DNA of 64,000 bases from Diphasiastrum complanatum (Eukaryota > Streptophyta > Lycopodiopsida > Lycopodiales > Lycopodiaceae). Each line of letters opens with the position of its first letter. Within the stretch, counting starts at the first letter, position 1. Positions 20,501 to 31,102 of this stretch are shown here, piece by piece. Location: contig CM055110.1 in assembly GCA_029204225.1 (NCBI GenBank), positions 48,676,461 through 48,740,460 on the forward strand. The letters are read 5' to 3'. The notes beneath the pieces are model-generated. The model was not told where the DNA came from, did not search any database, and was given only the letters and a program-made list of their open reading frames with translations. A program made the position numbers and the translations under genes.

Positions 20501-21483
20501 TTGATGACATTATCTTAAGTGGTGGTAACAATCTAGATATAGATGAAATCAAGATGGCACTCAAAAGAGAGTTTGAAATTCAAGATCTTGGTAAACTTCA
20601 TTATATCTTAGGAATAGAGATTATTAGAACTTCTAAATCTACATTCATATGTCAAGAAAAGTATGTTAACTCTATTCTAAAAAGGTTTCATATGGAAGAT
20701 TGTAAAGTTGTTTCTACTCCTATGGAATCAAATGTAAAGCTAACTACAAGAAGTAATGAAAGATCCTTCAAGGACATTACTCTCTATAGAAAGCTAATAG
20801 GATCTCTTATATGGTTAACCATCACAAGACCTGATCTAAGCTTTGTGGTTGGTAAACTAAGTCAATTTATGCAAGATCCTAGTGAGGCTCATTGGAAGCT
20901 AGGAAAGAGAGTACTTAGATACATCTCAGGATCTAGAGATTTTGGCATCTTGTATGGAGGTACTACACCTAACCTTTGTGGATTTTCAGATTCAGATTTT
21001 GCAGGTGATCAAATGGATAGGAAGTCAACAAGTGCCTTTGCAATCTATCTTGGAGATGGAGTGGTCTCATGGCTATCAAAGAAGCAACCAACTATCTCTC
21101 TATCTTCCACCGAAGCCGAGTACAAGGCATTAACAACATGCACCAAGGAGATTCTTTGGATCAAGAGGATGTTATTGGATCTTCACTTGCTGGAACCAGA
21201 GAAGACTCCAATCATACTTTGTGATAACCTTTCAGCCCAAAGCTTGGCAAGCAATCCTGTTTTTCATGCAAGGAGCAAGCACATTGAGATTGCTCACCAT
21301 TTTGTGAGAGATCAAGTCATTGCCAAAGAGGTGGAGCTTCAACATGTCTCTTCAAAGGAGTGTGTGGCTGATATCTTCACCAAACCATTGGGAAAGGACC
21401 TATATTTAATGCATAGATCTAATCTTGGAATGTGCTCAAAGACTATGTTGAAACTAGCATCCAATGTTGAAGAGGGAGTGTGA
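17530..21483 (+). CDS. Copia gag-pol polyprotein, element 1 (1317 aa)
   Basis: This is one uninterrupted frame for the whole replication machinery. In order: Gag with the NYSTWKVRMESLLE start; zinc knuckle CFYCGIKGHFANEC at residues 250-263, which packages RNA; aspartic protease with D309 in WIDSGASSH; integrase zinc site H442, H447, C476, C479; integrase DDE triad D506, D568 and E604, with 35 residues between the last two; RT with AKGYAQEYGIDYDETFAPVAK and YVDD at 990-993; RNase H with GFSDSDFAGD (D1154 region) and LSSTEAEY (E1195). All key residues are present, so the product may be active. The stop TGA uses the first bases of the 3' LTR. It is about 70 per cent like element 2 by impression. 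Confidence 0.96.
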   Translation: MASNGGIKLESSERLSSSNYSTWKVRMESLLELNELMDIVAEIEERPLTLQEQQRFDKKAKRALHIIKMNVTNELLKEVGKCQSASEAWNALKKLFESKSTSRVLTLRRQIFSSRQREGESAHAFILRVKSLSDDLACIDENIKDGEIVQVMLNGLLNEHANLVQSFAIQRVLPSVVDLQEILLAEEHRLQSKLDGASLQGGGEEAFFTKGKFKGKGKGKGKWSKGGNFDHDDHSSSSSSTKNNKSKFKCFYCGIKGHFANECYKKKREQGERQGNLTIDEEEHNTCESLVMTSSLLANIDDNDPWWIDSGASSHMTRHKEYFTSLLSYEGEGNIIYTANDGQCDIKGIGTIPISLSTNRKANLENVLYIPSITKNLLSVSQMIDKGLDVEFIGDACLISKCGSLIAQGRRHGKLFKLDACVISNHEGCMAREQLTNQEVWHKRLGHPNFKSLEVMAKKELVLGLPKSLVANNSVCEHCALSKSHRLAYSRSTSRSKEAFQLVHSDIHSSSTTSNGGAKMYATFIDDFSRYTWIYLLKSKDEVFAAFVKFKNEMENQFNTKIKCLRSDNGGEYTSNRFKDFCIAHGIKREMSSPRTPQQNGVAERKNRTLCECAKAMRLHANLAKSFWGEALACANYLCNRWTSASLDGKTPHEVLYGRRPSVKHCRIFGCTCFVNITLDDRTKEDPSSKKGVFVGYSEVSKAYKVYIPSTKKVVISRDVIFHEENVSNVVDVDVDVPTNHHDVQDVLDEDGDATPKQTSRKTQRQRAKPSRLTYDKKGKQVVDNSNFVFLTSFDEPTCVGEAIQKKEWIQAMDHEHQALIKSNTWRLVKLPKDKKAIGCKWIFKIKTNQDGSINKYKARLVAKGYAQEYGIDYDETFAPVAKMVTIRILISLATLYDWDMWQMDVTNAFLNGDHEEDIYMEQPEGYVSHDEPNHVCYLQKSLYGLKQAPRSWYAKLNSFLLSQNFVMSEYDHSLYFRLNENDITLLLIYVDDIILSGGNNLDIDEIKMALKREFEIQDLGKLHYILGIEIIRTSKSTFICQEKYVNSILKRFHMEDCKVVSTPMESNVKLTTRSNERSFKDITLYRKLIGSLIWLTITRPDLSFVVGKLSQFMQDPSEAHWKLGKRVLRYISGSRDFGILYGGTTPNLCGFSDSDFAGDQMDRKSTSAFAIYLGDGVVSWLSKKQPTISLSSTEAEYKALTTCTKEILWIKRMLLDLHLLEPEKTPIILCDNLSAQSLASNPVFHARSKHIEIAHHFVRDQVIAKEVELQHVSSKECVADIFTKPLGKDLYLMHRSNLGMCSKTMLKLASNVEEGV

Positions 21484-22133
21484 AAATTGTCAACATTTCC
21501 TAGCTAGTTTGAGGCCTAAATTGGCTAAAATTGTAAATAGTTTTGGTTCTGGAGTTTCACACGTGTGAACCAGGCCACAATGTTTTTATTTACTGTATTT
21601 TTTCAGTATGATGAAGTGTCAAACTTCATACCCTTCAAAATGAGACCATTTTGATGTATTTTGGTCATATAAGCCATTTTTAACTATTTTTCCTATATAG
21701 GGAATATCTAGGGTCAAGTACCTTCTAGAGAGAGGAGAGAGAGTCATCTTCCTCATCCATAAATAGTAGGGAAGTCGTGGAGAACAGGTTGGAGAAAACT
21801 TTTGTATGCTTCATTGAGATCAATAGATCATTGTCATTGTTTCTTCCTCCATTGAGAGCATTGTTGTGTGTATTGTCTTCAAGCTATTGTGTATGATCTT
21901 AGGTGCTTTCCAAAAGTGATAGGCTGATGTATTATGGACTGTATAATGCTATTTTGGGCCGCACTTGATGTTTATGGAAGTTTCCATTTGTGATAAATGC
22001 TTTTTGATCAAGTTCTTTGCATTCTAGGTAGCATAGAATGTGTTGCCAATTCCTAGCTTATGTAGTTTGGAGTGCAAGCATTCAAGCCAATGATCTTGGA
22101 GTTTAGATCCACTTAGGATCTGTATTTTTCACA
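21479..22133 (+). repeat. 3' LTR of copia element 1
   Basis: It is the same length as the 5' LTR (655 bp) and differs at two bases by eye. The palindrome TTCACACGTGTGAA is at 21556-21569. It is followed by the target duplication GTTCT. Confidence 0.96.
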
Positions 22134-22249
22134 GTTCTGTGGCCAAAGGTTAATCATCTAACAATGATACTGAAGAGGGTGGGGATGGTGCCACTCCCTT
22201 CCAGTTTTGGGCTCACGTAACCACTAACACTGGGACATGGAGAATTGGA

Positions 22250-23014
22250 AATTTCTATGGCACTTGCCTTGGAGCTGCTGTTGTTTGCATGTGAACCTCA
22301 AGGGAGGGCTTCCCTACAATCTTTAGACCCATAAACTTATAGTCTTTACTTTTATATAGAACAAGTCTTGAATCATCTTGAATGAAATCAAACTTAGGCT
22401 TGAAAATAAAATTTGAAAACAATGAATCACATAAATTCATGCACAAAATTATTCACATGTAGCAGATGCATTGAGGGGTCAAGATAGGGGACCTCCCCCC
22501 CCCAGAGGATATCTTTTTACTATGCAAAACCAATTGGCCTTTTCCAATTACATATACATTGGATCTCCAAAAGGTCATAAAAAGTGGGACATGAACTTGG
22601 TTCCTTTCAATGGACTTGTTTCCAGATCTAGCTTATCAAAAGCATAAAAATTTCTTTATAAAATTTAATTCTCTCAACGTGCAATGATGAAGAATTCTAG
22701 AAACTTGACATGCAACTGGAAATAAGCAAACTACAGGTTACATGCAAAGCCAATCATCAGAGTAATGCACACATGCAAAAGTTTAGAAGAACTTAATGCA
22801 TGCATGCATCCAATTTTTGGTGTGTTTGGTAGTTGAAGTCATGGATCAAGATCATAAGATCATTATGGACAATTCTTGACCTGTGGAAGGCCGAGTATGG
22901 GTGAAAAAAGAGCTTTGTTTTATAATAAATGAGTTGCTGGATTTTTGGTAGTAGTGGGTCGAGTTGGAGGAATGAGCCAGTTTAGTTTATGATGAAATGG
23001 ATAGTGAAAAAGGA

Positions 23015-23075
<61 letters not shown>

Positions 23076-23830
23076 AATAGGATTTGAGATTCCAAAGCCT
23101 CCGATCCAAATTTGGCATAACCTCCTTGAGCCAAAGCTTCAACCTCCTTCTCCAAAGCACCTACACACAATAACAAACAAAATGAAAGAACTAGAGAGCA
23201 TAATCTTGGAATCCTCATGGTAGGGGGGCACATTTCTTCTTATATAGAGGTGGAGAAGCATTCCAAAGTGAGTGAGGTGTCAAGTACAAGTGCATGAGAT
23301 GTGGGGAATAGTCCAAATGAACTAAAGATGAAGTGGAATGGATGGGTGAGGTATATATGTTTGTGGGAGTGAATGGGTGAGGTGTACAAGTTTGTAGGAG
23401 TTGTTAGGATGAATAGGAAGGTGAAGTAAGGTTGTAGGAGGATGCCCCATTCAAGGTGTAAAATAGCCTAGAAGCCATGTGACAAGGTAGGAGGAAGTAG
23501 TTGGCGCAAGGTTTACACTTGGCTTCTTCTTACATATGGATTTTCATTTTCACAACTCTGGAATTCATCCCACGTGCAAACTTACTAGGGAAAGAACCAA
23601 AGTATATGCCCATCTTATTTTGCATAATAATCAATAATTCATTGACACCTTTTTTCTAGAGGTTGCCCATCCTCAATCATGGTGGATAAGGTCAATAGGG
23701 TGATCAGTCCCTTGGCCTAGTCCCAATCTTTAAAGACTCCTCAGAGCCTTCATTATATACTTAGAAATAAGCCTTCTTTATAGACTCCTCCAAGCCTTCA
23801 TTACATACTTAGAAATAAGCCTTCTTTGTT
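22250..23830. repeat. Interspersed repeat, copy A
   Basis: 22255-22830 and 23650-23830 match 56545-57300 (copy B) closely, for example CTACAATCTTTAGACCCATA, AAATCAAACTTAGGCTTG and ATCAGTCCCTTGGCC. About 820 bp between these parts, including a GA tract at 23017-23072, is absent from copy B. Near its right end is a tandem duplication of about 50 bp (GAGCCTTCATTA..AGAAATAAGCCTTCTT) also seen in copy B. The type is unknown; LTR-derived is possible. Confidence 0.72.
23017..23072. repeat. (GA)n microsatellite
   Basis: About 56 bp of pure GA inside the part of repeat copy A that copy B lacks. Confidence 0.95.
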
Positions 23831-24005
23831 AACAATGTTTAGCTTAAAAAGAATCTTGTTCTTGTTCTTGTCCTTAAAACACTTTCATGAGTACTTGCAC
23901 ATATCTTCAAAGAAAGGTCAGTCCTTAAGTCTAGAAGGCTTCTTATTCTTGTTCTTGTTCTTCAGGCACTTTCATGAGTACATGCACATACCTTCAAAGA
24001 AAGGT
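23830..24005. repeat. Two-unit tandem repeat, about 85-90 bp
   Basis: Each unit has CTTGTTCTTGTTCTTG, CACTTTCATGAGTAC, TGCACATA and CTTCAAAGAAAGGT. The units abut near 23916. Confidence 0.75.
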
Positions 24006-24289
24006 TTATTTTCATACCATTAGACATGGCTCATAAAAGGTTCTTAGTTCTACAAGTAGTAATATCTGCTACTCTAATCATTGAAGCAACAAGTGCATAC
24101 ACTATCCAAATAGAATAATGGTCATTGGTAGATTAATGCCATCAAAATCTATGTGAAGATGGTGCAAAATGATTCACAATGAACCACTATTTAAACTGGA
24201 TTTCAGGGCACTTAGCCACATTAAAATCCTACCTCCCTTAATATTTGCATTTGAATTTCAAGGGGGGACCCATTTTTATTCACTAACTT

Positions 24290-24425
24290 CACTCTTAGAT
24301 CCTGCAACATTTCATTCTCACATTTTGCCTAAAGTCATTCATTAATTTCTTAATAAATCAACTAATCATGTGATCATCGGGTTGGACTTACACACATAGG
24401 TGCCAAATCTCTCACATTTATTCAT
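24290..24425 (-). repeat. Diverged repeat, inverted relative to 28420-28560
   Basis: The reverse complement contains GTAAGTCCAACCCGATGATC and TTTGGCACC, as does the plus strand at 28420-28490. Both are short, diverged copies of an unidentified repeat. The rest of 24030-24900 holds nothing I recognise. Confidence 0.55.
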
Positions 24426-24949
24426 ATTGTAGATCTATGGTCTAACTAAAAATTAGGGCATAGTCAAAGTCATCAAACTCTTCAACAATATTCGCCACCA
24501 AACTAGCGGGGGTCCCACGACAACTTGTGAGATAATTTATTTTGAGCTCTGATTGCCTTCATGCCTAACCTTGAATAGGTGATATTGCACTTTTTCCATG
24601 AACTCAAGACATGAAAAATTGAAATTCTTGTCATGCGAAAGAAAACACTTGTGCATGCCATCCAACCAGTTGGACATTGTCCATGTTACAAAGTGCTTTT
24701 CCCATGATCCATCTGTGTACGTTACAAGGTAGTATAATCTAGTCAATGGTAGCTGATTTTGAACCTGTTCTGTGGAGGCCTATGTTTCCATATTATTCCA
24801 TTGATTGCTATGAAATTTTCAAGTACATGTAAATATGCAATAGTGCCTAAATCCATGTAAAGGCCTATTTGCATCTTAGAAATTCAGAACATTAAATGAC
24901 TCGCAACATTTTAGAACGACGTATGTCTGTTCCCAACTGATACCCTAAT

Positions 24950-26034
24950 GGTTGGTGAGCGACACCTAAGCCTTTTGTGCATCTCTGTAAAAGAGCGACA
25001 CTGGCTAGCTTGTATTCACGTAATTCTTTCATTATCATCACCTTATACATGGATGATAAGTTGTTTTTCAGCAACAATACCAATTTGGTCAAGGATTCTA
25101 AGCAGATGTTGTTTTCTGAGTTCGACATGACTGATATGGATGAAGCTCACTTCTGTTTGGGCATACAGATCCACAGAGACAAAGCGAGACGACTGATATA
25201 TATCACTCAACAAAGGTATCTTCACAATATTCTTGATAGATACAATCTAATGAATTGTAAATTAGCTCACTCACCGATGGATCCAGGCCTGTGTTTGTCA
25301 AAGGACCAATGTCTCTAGACCAAATAGGAAGAGAAGCAGATGAGAGAGTATCATTATCGATCGATACTTGGATCTCTCATATACGCAATGGTCTGTACAA
25401 TACCTGATATCTCTTTTGTTGTAAGCTCACTCAGCCAATATATGGCTAATCTTGGCATTACCCATTGGAAGGCTCTCATAAGAGTCATGAAGTATATTCA
25501 AGCTACCATGGACTAGTGCATCTGCTATGGAGAAATCAGCAATGACAATCTTCATCAACTCAGTGGATATTCTGATGCAAGCTAGAGAGGAGATGTAGAC
25601 AATCGTAAGTCCACATTTGGATTTACATTCTTCTTCAACGGCAGTCCTATGTCGCTCTTTCTTCTACAGAACTTCTACAGAAGCATAATACATTGTTGTT
25701 TTTCAATCTATTAAAAAAGCGTTTTGGTTCAGAAATTTACTGTCAGACATTAAATTGTATCAATACAGCCTCACAATTTTATTCCGTGATAATTAGAGTG
25801 CTATTGCCTTATTGGCCAACCCTAGATTTCACTCTAGGAGTAAGCACATTGAAATCAGATATCACTACATCAGGACAAGGTTCTCGACAAATAAGTAGGC
25901 TTAATGTACTACAGAACGCAGGACATGGTTGCAGATATATTGACGAAGGCATTAAGTGTTAGTACACACAACAAGTTTTGTGCATTGCTTAGTCTGAAGA
26001 TCAAGGCATTCACGGAACCAGATTAAGGGAAGGT
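24950..26034 (+). pseudogene. Ty1/copia RT and RNase H remnant
   Basis: RT is visible as LYMDDKLFFSNN, FDMTDMDEAHFCLGIQIHRD and ITQQRYLHNILDRYNL, with the catalytic motif YMDD. RNase H follows with GYSDAS, RGDVDNRKSTFGFTFF and ALLANPRFHSRSKHIEIRYH. Several stops and frame breaks are present. It ends in the purine tract TAAGGGAAGG immediately before an LTR start at 26035. Upstream copia domains are missing. Confidence 0.85.
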
Positions 26035-27557
26035 GTTGGATTTATCTCCTTTACTCTCCTAAATCCTATGTTAATCTACCTCCATTCATGCTGTTGCATT
26101 TTTACTCATGTTGTCACACAGTCTGCATATTTACATGTAAAATAAGACAGGTGAAAAATGCGAATGTCTGCATAAATACAAATAAATTTCCACAGGCGAA
26201 AAGCGAAAAACGTGACACTATGTTTTTACACGTGATTTGCGATAGGTGAAAAAGACGACACTGCCCTACAAACACCAAAGGCGCCCTAATGGAAAAGTGA
26301 AGGCACCCTATAAATCAAATTTTAAGGCATTTGTCAGAGTGTCACATTTTTTGCATTTTCATCAATGTTCATTTCAAGGAAGGTTGATGTCGCAGCCTTC
26401 TCATGCTCATCCCATGCACTGTGCAAACAGATTTGACAACGACAGCAGCCACCCACGATCTCCCACAGACAGCACATCCACTTTGTACTTTTGTCATCTG
26501 TAGATTTGTAACATCATGTATATATATTGGATACCATCTACGTATTCAATGTGTGTGTGAAAATATAGCATGTATCACAAGCATATCAGAGATAGATGAA
26601 GTAGATGCTTTCGCGCATCGATTCTTTGTATTGTCAATAATAGGTTTATTCCTTCTGATAGATTGGATTAGTTTTGTGAAGCACACGGTTTTGTCCCCTA
26701 TTGTCTTATGCTCACCTACATTATTGACCTGTATATTTTGCTATACTTAATTTGATATAGCTCTGCTTGTTCTGCGTTCAGATTTGCATCAATTTTGCAA
26801 TGTTTTTCTACATTTTGTTTGAGTTTCTTATTGCTTAATTTGGTAGTCTATTCGTCGCAGATTAATATTAGTCTAGTTATTCGCGACTAATATTTAGTCT
26901 TGTGTTTTGCGATTATTTCGTGACTGACAATCAGTCTAGCTGTTCACGATGAATTATCATTCTGATGTCTTCATGCTTAATGTTTGGCTACGTAATCAGA
27001 TCGAACGTGATTTCTATCACTAATGTTCTGTTCGAGTCTGATAGATGCAGCTATGCTTAGGGAAAGAGTGATATAGCTCGTTCTACTGTGCATGAACACT
27101 TTCCATTCGTGTTCATTTCTTTTCGAGCTATTTTCATTTCTCACACACCCTTCTTTCCCAACACTCATTTACTTCTATTTTGTTTTGAATCAATACAATC
27201 TTTTATTGCATTCAGCTTCGTCTTAGAATGTATGCATGTCTGTAGTTCTTCACGACTAATTATTTTTCTAGCTTTGCGCGACAAATTATTTGTCTGATAA
27301 TTCAATGCTTAATTGTTTGGCTACGTAATCACTATAGTATTGATGATTTCAAAGTTAGTTACTATAAGTTCAAACATTATTTCTATCACTATTGTTTTGT
27401 TTAAAATTGATAGATATAGTCATGCATTATGAAAGAGGAAGATGGTTTATTCTGCCATGAATGAAAAGTTAGAGACACAAATTATTTCCATTCGTTTCTT
27501 TTCGAATTCGTTTCTTTTCAAGTTAGGCCTATCTTCACAATACCTCTTTCCGACATG
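26035..27557 (+). repeat. Copia LTR or LTR composite
   Basis: It starts TGTTGGATTTATC after a polypurine tract and ends CTTTCCGACA just before a primer site. At about 1.5 kb it is long for copia. It contains two diverged copies of a ~170-bp segment (TTTGGCTACGTAATCA..ATTTCTATCACTA, near 26980 and 27320), so it may be duplicated internally or be two LTR parts joined. Related pieces lie at 5448-6125, 13745-14430 and 50511-50930. Confidence 0.62.
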
Positions 27558-28380
27558 GTATCGAGCAATTTCACTACTTTTTTTTATCTAATATCGACAG
27601 TATCAGAGCATTCCATTTTTATATCAGAGCTTCTATCATTGTATTAGTGCTAGATCACTATTTCCTTTATCTGAACCACCATGGTATCAGATCTATGATC
27701 TCTATCAAGGCATAATATTATTTCGATATCAAAGCGAAATCTCTAATACTTGATATCTTTTGCGATATCGAATTGATAATCATACTCTTCAATTCTTTTC
27801 AACCTTTCAATATGAGAATTTCCTATTTTTGGCATTACTACATCTTAGCGTCATCGATACAATTTATAGACTAATTTCTAGATGGATTCTCAAAGTAAAG
27901 CTGGTCTTATCGCAAACAATCTGAATGGATCCAAATATCATTTGTGGAAATTTAAGATGAAGACCTTGTTAATTGGAGCGAATTATGGGATGTTGTTACA
28001 GGTACAGAAGTAAAATCTGAAGATGATGACTTAAAGTGAAAATCTAAGGACGATAAAGCTTTCGCGCTTATTATCCTCAATATATTAGATACACAGATTG
28101 GACACACTGCTGAAGCTAAAATGTCAAGAGACGTTTGGGACGTCATGAACTCACTATATGACGTGAGAGATGTAACTAATAAGTTAAATCTACGAAGGAA
28201 ATTCTTCACATTCAAAATGTCTACTGGTGATTCTCTTCAGAGTCACAGTAACCAGTTTAAGAATCTCTTGCAATAGATGGCTGCTGTCGGATTAGTCATA
28301 GACGATGAAGACACAATTATGACATTGCTTTTAAGCTTGCCCTCTACATATGAGAATTGGGTGATGACGTTGGAGGGTTT
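27558..28380 (+). pseudogene. Copia primer site and gag remnant
   Basis: TGGTATCGAGC at 27558 resembles the initiator tRNA-Met primer site with a base missing. From 27882 the gag reads MDSQSKAGLIANNLNGSKY, LWKFKMKTLL, then after a frame break and a stop KDDKAFALIILN, VWDVMNSLYDVRDVTNK and SLPSTYENWVMTLEG. The remainder of the element is absent; unrelated sequence begins near 28385. Confidence 0.8.
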
Positions 28381-28629
28381 GTAGATCCCAAGGCAACCCT
28401 AACCCTAGTTAATAAGTGAGAGGGGTTTGGCACCCTGCATGTGTAAGTCCAACCCGATGATCACATAGTTATTTGATTAGAAAGTCAATAAAAGGACTTT
28501 AGGCCGTTAGTCTCATAGAGATTTGATAACAAATCTAATGCATCCTTAGAGGTTTTGCATGTGGTAACGTGGGATATTTGGGAGTCGACCAGATTGAGTG
28601 TGATACATGCTAAGACCTTCTAATCTTTG

Positions 28630-28885
28630 ATCTTCCATGCCTTTGCTTGATCACCATCTTCTGGTTTCAGGTCAACACCTTCTACTACATTCCAAAGATC
28701 TCTATCTATCAACATCATCTGGAGTTTTAACTTTTAGATGTAGAACTTAGAACCATTGAACTTGTCAATGATTCTAGCCTCGTTGGATGATGATGAAGAG
28801 TTACCTATATGAGACATACTAACAATAATACAAATAGAACACACTTAATCTCTTGGTTTATTTGAGCTACGCTCTAATACCAATC
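28630..28885 (-). pseudogene. Second copia gag start and primer site, minus strand
   Basis: Minus-strand reading shows primer-site-like TGGTATTAGAGCG near 28884, then MSHIGNSSSSSNEARIID, KFNGSKF, a stop, and LIDRDLWNVVEGVDLKPE. The gag then ends abruptly. Its 5' LTR should lie to the right. It differs from the other copia gags in the window. Confidence 0.65.
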
Positions 28886-29640
28886 TGATGGGACAAGAGA
28901 ATGTGAAGAACATGAACAAAAATATTGTGGAACAGCTCTCCCGTTACAATCAGCTGCAAGATGCAAAAACAGTCTAATAGAAAGCTCATGCTAAGTATAA
29001 TCACAGCTTTAAGTGTTCTAGTTGTCCAGCATGATTTTAAAAATTAGTTCATACTCACAAAAATGAGAGTACAGTCCACAAAAGAGATTAGAAATGGTTT
29101 GTGTGTGTGTGGTATTACTGGAAGTCAGATTCAATACGAAGTTTAGTTCTGAAATAGATCCAAATAGTAGTGTGATAGCGCAAGTTTCGTAGACATCAAA
29201 GACGTCTGATCAGAAATTGAAGAGCTGTAGACGTCCATGTTCTGATCAGAGTGAGTGAACAAACGTTATCAAACAGCAATAGAGTGTATTCAAATCACAA
29301 TAAGCATCATCCATATTATACACAGATAGAAAAGCGTATTGCTGCTATATTACACTGAAGCCCAACAATGACAGTTACAACCAGAATGACGGCGTAGCTG
29401 AGAGACTCAAAATCATTCGTCTCATGGATGGAACGTCTCAAGTAATCTGTGTTGGAATGATCTATTTATAGATTGCATCCATGTATTAAGTACATTAAAT
29501 GTTTGTCACCTAATTAGGTAAGCCGTTGTACTTGGAAGTATATGGCTATTGTGACAACTGCACATAGTGTATACTTTCAACGAATTGGGAATGTTGACAC
29601 GGACGAGGACGTGGCAAATTCTCTCACTTCGCATTTTACG
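28886..29640 (-). repeat. Probable copia 5' LTR, minus strand
   Basis: It lies just upstream (minus sense) of the primer site. The LTR edge is near 28888 (CCCATCA). A minus-strand TATA-like CTATAAATAG lies at about 29462-29471. The outer LTR edge was not identified. Confidence 0.45.
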
Positions 29641-30437
29641 TGAAGTGGTTTTCTCTCACTTTGCAAATTTTGGGAAGTGGCTGGGAACGTCCCTCGTTCA
29701 AAATAGACGACCTTCGTGATTTTTCTCTCTTGTCACATTTTTTGCAAAAAGCCGAAGGTGCCCTCAAAAAGGCGAAGAGTTCTTTAAAACAGTTCAACTC
29801 ATGAATATAGATGACCTTCGGGAATTTTCTCTCTCTTCAAATTTTTCGCGAAAATGCAAAAAAGCTAAAGGTGTTAAAAACTAATAAAACTTTGAACTGT
29901 GCCAAAGTTTAAACTTTGAACTGCTGCAAAATAGTTTAAACTGTTGAACTATGCTAGTTTCGCATTTTGGGGAAATGCAAAAAAGGTGACATTGTGAAAA
30001 ACATAGTTCATTTCTGTAGACTGTCACGACACTTAGCATATTTTTGCAGACTGTCATGAAAGTAATGTATTTTTGCAAAATTGTTCTAAATGCTAATTTC
30101 GTGGAAGTCCTTGAACATGGCCGTCTTCAATGACTTCAAATTATTGAACTTAACATCTGAACTTGAAATTATGATAGGATTGGTTACCCTTTGCTAGAGA
30201 TCAACCGGAAGCCCATTGTAAATGTTTTTCAAATAAATTGGCTATTTGAGTTTGTGGTTTTTGCAAGTATTAGATGAGCAGACTTTGAATCCAAAATAGG
30301 TTTCACCTTATCCCAGATCAAAGATCAATAAACGTGCGGGAAGAATCATGAAATAGAAATTAGTCATTCACCAAGGAGACAATTGTGGGCTTAATTTCTA
30401 ACAGATTTTGTTGATGTAGTATCAAAAGCACGGGGAG
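29640..30437. other. Degenerate repeats, no gene
   Basis: Two diverged copies of a ~75-bp unit (GACCTTCG..TTTTCTCTCT..GCAAAAA) lie near 29705 and 29808, along with other AAAGTTTGAACTG repeats. Nothing coding is credible. Element 2 inserted at the right end. Confidence 0.45.
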
Positions 30438-31090
30438 TGTGAAAAATTGTCAACTAGTAGTATTTTCCTAACTTGAGATTTTGTAGGCCTATGGCCAAAT
30501 AAAAGTTAGAGATAGGTTCATACATGTATGTAGAGGCCCAAAGTATGTGTACACTACTTTTGAGGTCACATTAATTAGAGGAGGTCGAGTGTGGAGCTCT
30601 TCTATTGGCTCATAATTTGGTGCATTCCTATTTGACCAAATTTCTAGGTATATGGGTGAATCCTATTGGACCCCAATTTTAGCCTATCATAAGACAAGTG
30701 GCCAAGAGGCACTATGGCTGCTATAAATAGCCATCTCCACGAGTATGTACACATCTCATTTTCATTCTATTGAATGAATGTTATGCTCTTTGAAGGTCCA
30801 TCTTCTTCTCTCTCACTTTTTTGTTCATATCTTGCATTCTAGCCACTAGAATTGTGATTTCTTTGTTGCTATGGCTTCACACGTGTGAAATGCAGGTTGT
30901 AGGCTCTGAAGTACGGACAGGGACAGCAAGTTTCTGTTTGTGGAAGCTTATGATCAGATTTTGATGTTTAGTTGATGTTTAGTATGCTTAACATCACAAT
31001 TTCTATCATTTTTTCAATCTAGATGTGCATAACTTCCATGGCCAAGATCTTTATGAAACTTTAGCATCTTTTGGATCTGAGTTTTTCACA
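30438..31090 (+). repeat. 5' LTR of copia element 2
   Basis: It runs TGTGAAAAATTGTC to TTTTTCACA. A good TATA box, TATAAATA, is at 30722-30729, and the palindrome TTCACACGTGTGAA is at 30876-30889. Confidence 0.97.
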
Positions 31091-31102
31091 TGGTATCAGA
31101 GC
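31091..31102 (+). other. Primer-binding site of element 2 (initiator tRNA-Met type)
   Basis: TGGTATCAGAGC directly follows the LTR, identical to that of element 1. Confidence 0.94.

Larger units (their letters stand above)
15703..22133 (+). mobile_element. Complete Ty1/copia retrotransposon (element 1)
   Basis: It has two 655-bp LTRs, a primer-binding site, a 1.17-kb leader, one full gag-pol frame, a polypurine tract (GAAGAGGGAG, 21469-21478) and a 5-bp target duplication GTTCT (15698-15702 and 22134-22138). The LTRs differ at two positions by eye (T15842/G21618 and C16022/A21798), which indicates a young insertion. Single-frame gag-pol, integrase before RT, and tRNA-Met priming identify copia. 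The length of about 1317 residues fits Tork/Tnt1-like elements, but the lineage is inferred only. Confidence 0.97.

Noticed and set aside
24537-24746. Minus-strand frame of about 69 codons (TDGSWEKHFVTWTMSNWLDG)
   Set aside because: It looks slightly protein-like but is short, isolated and matches no family I recognise.
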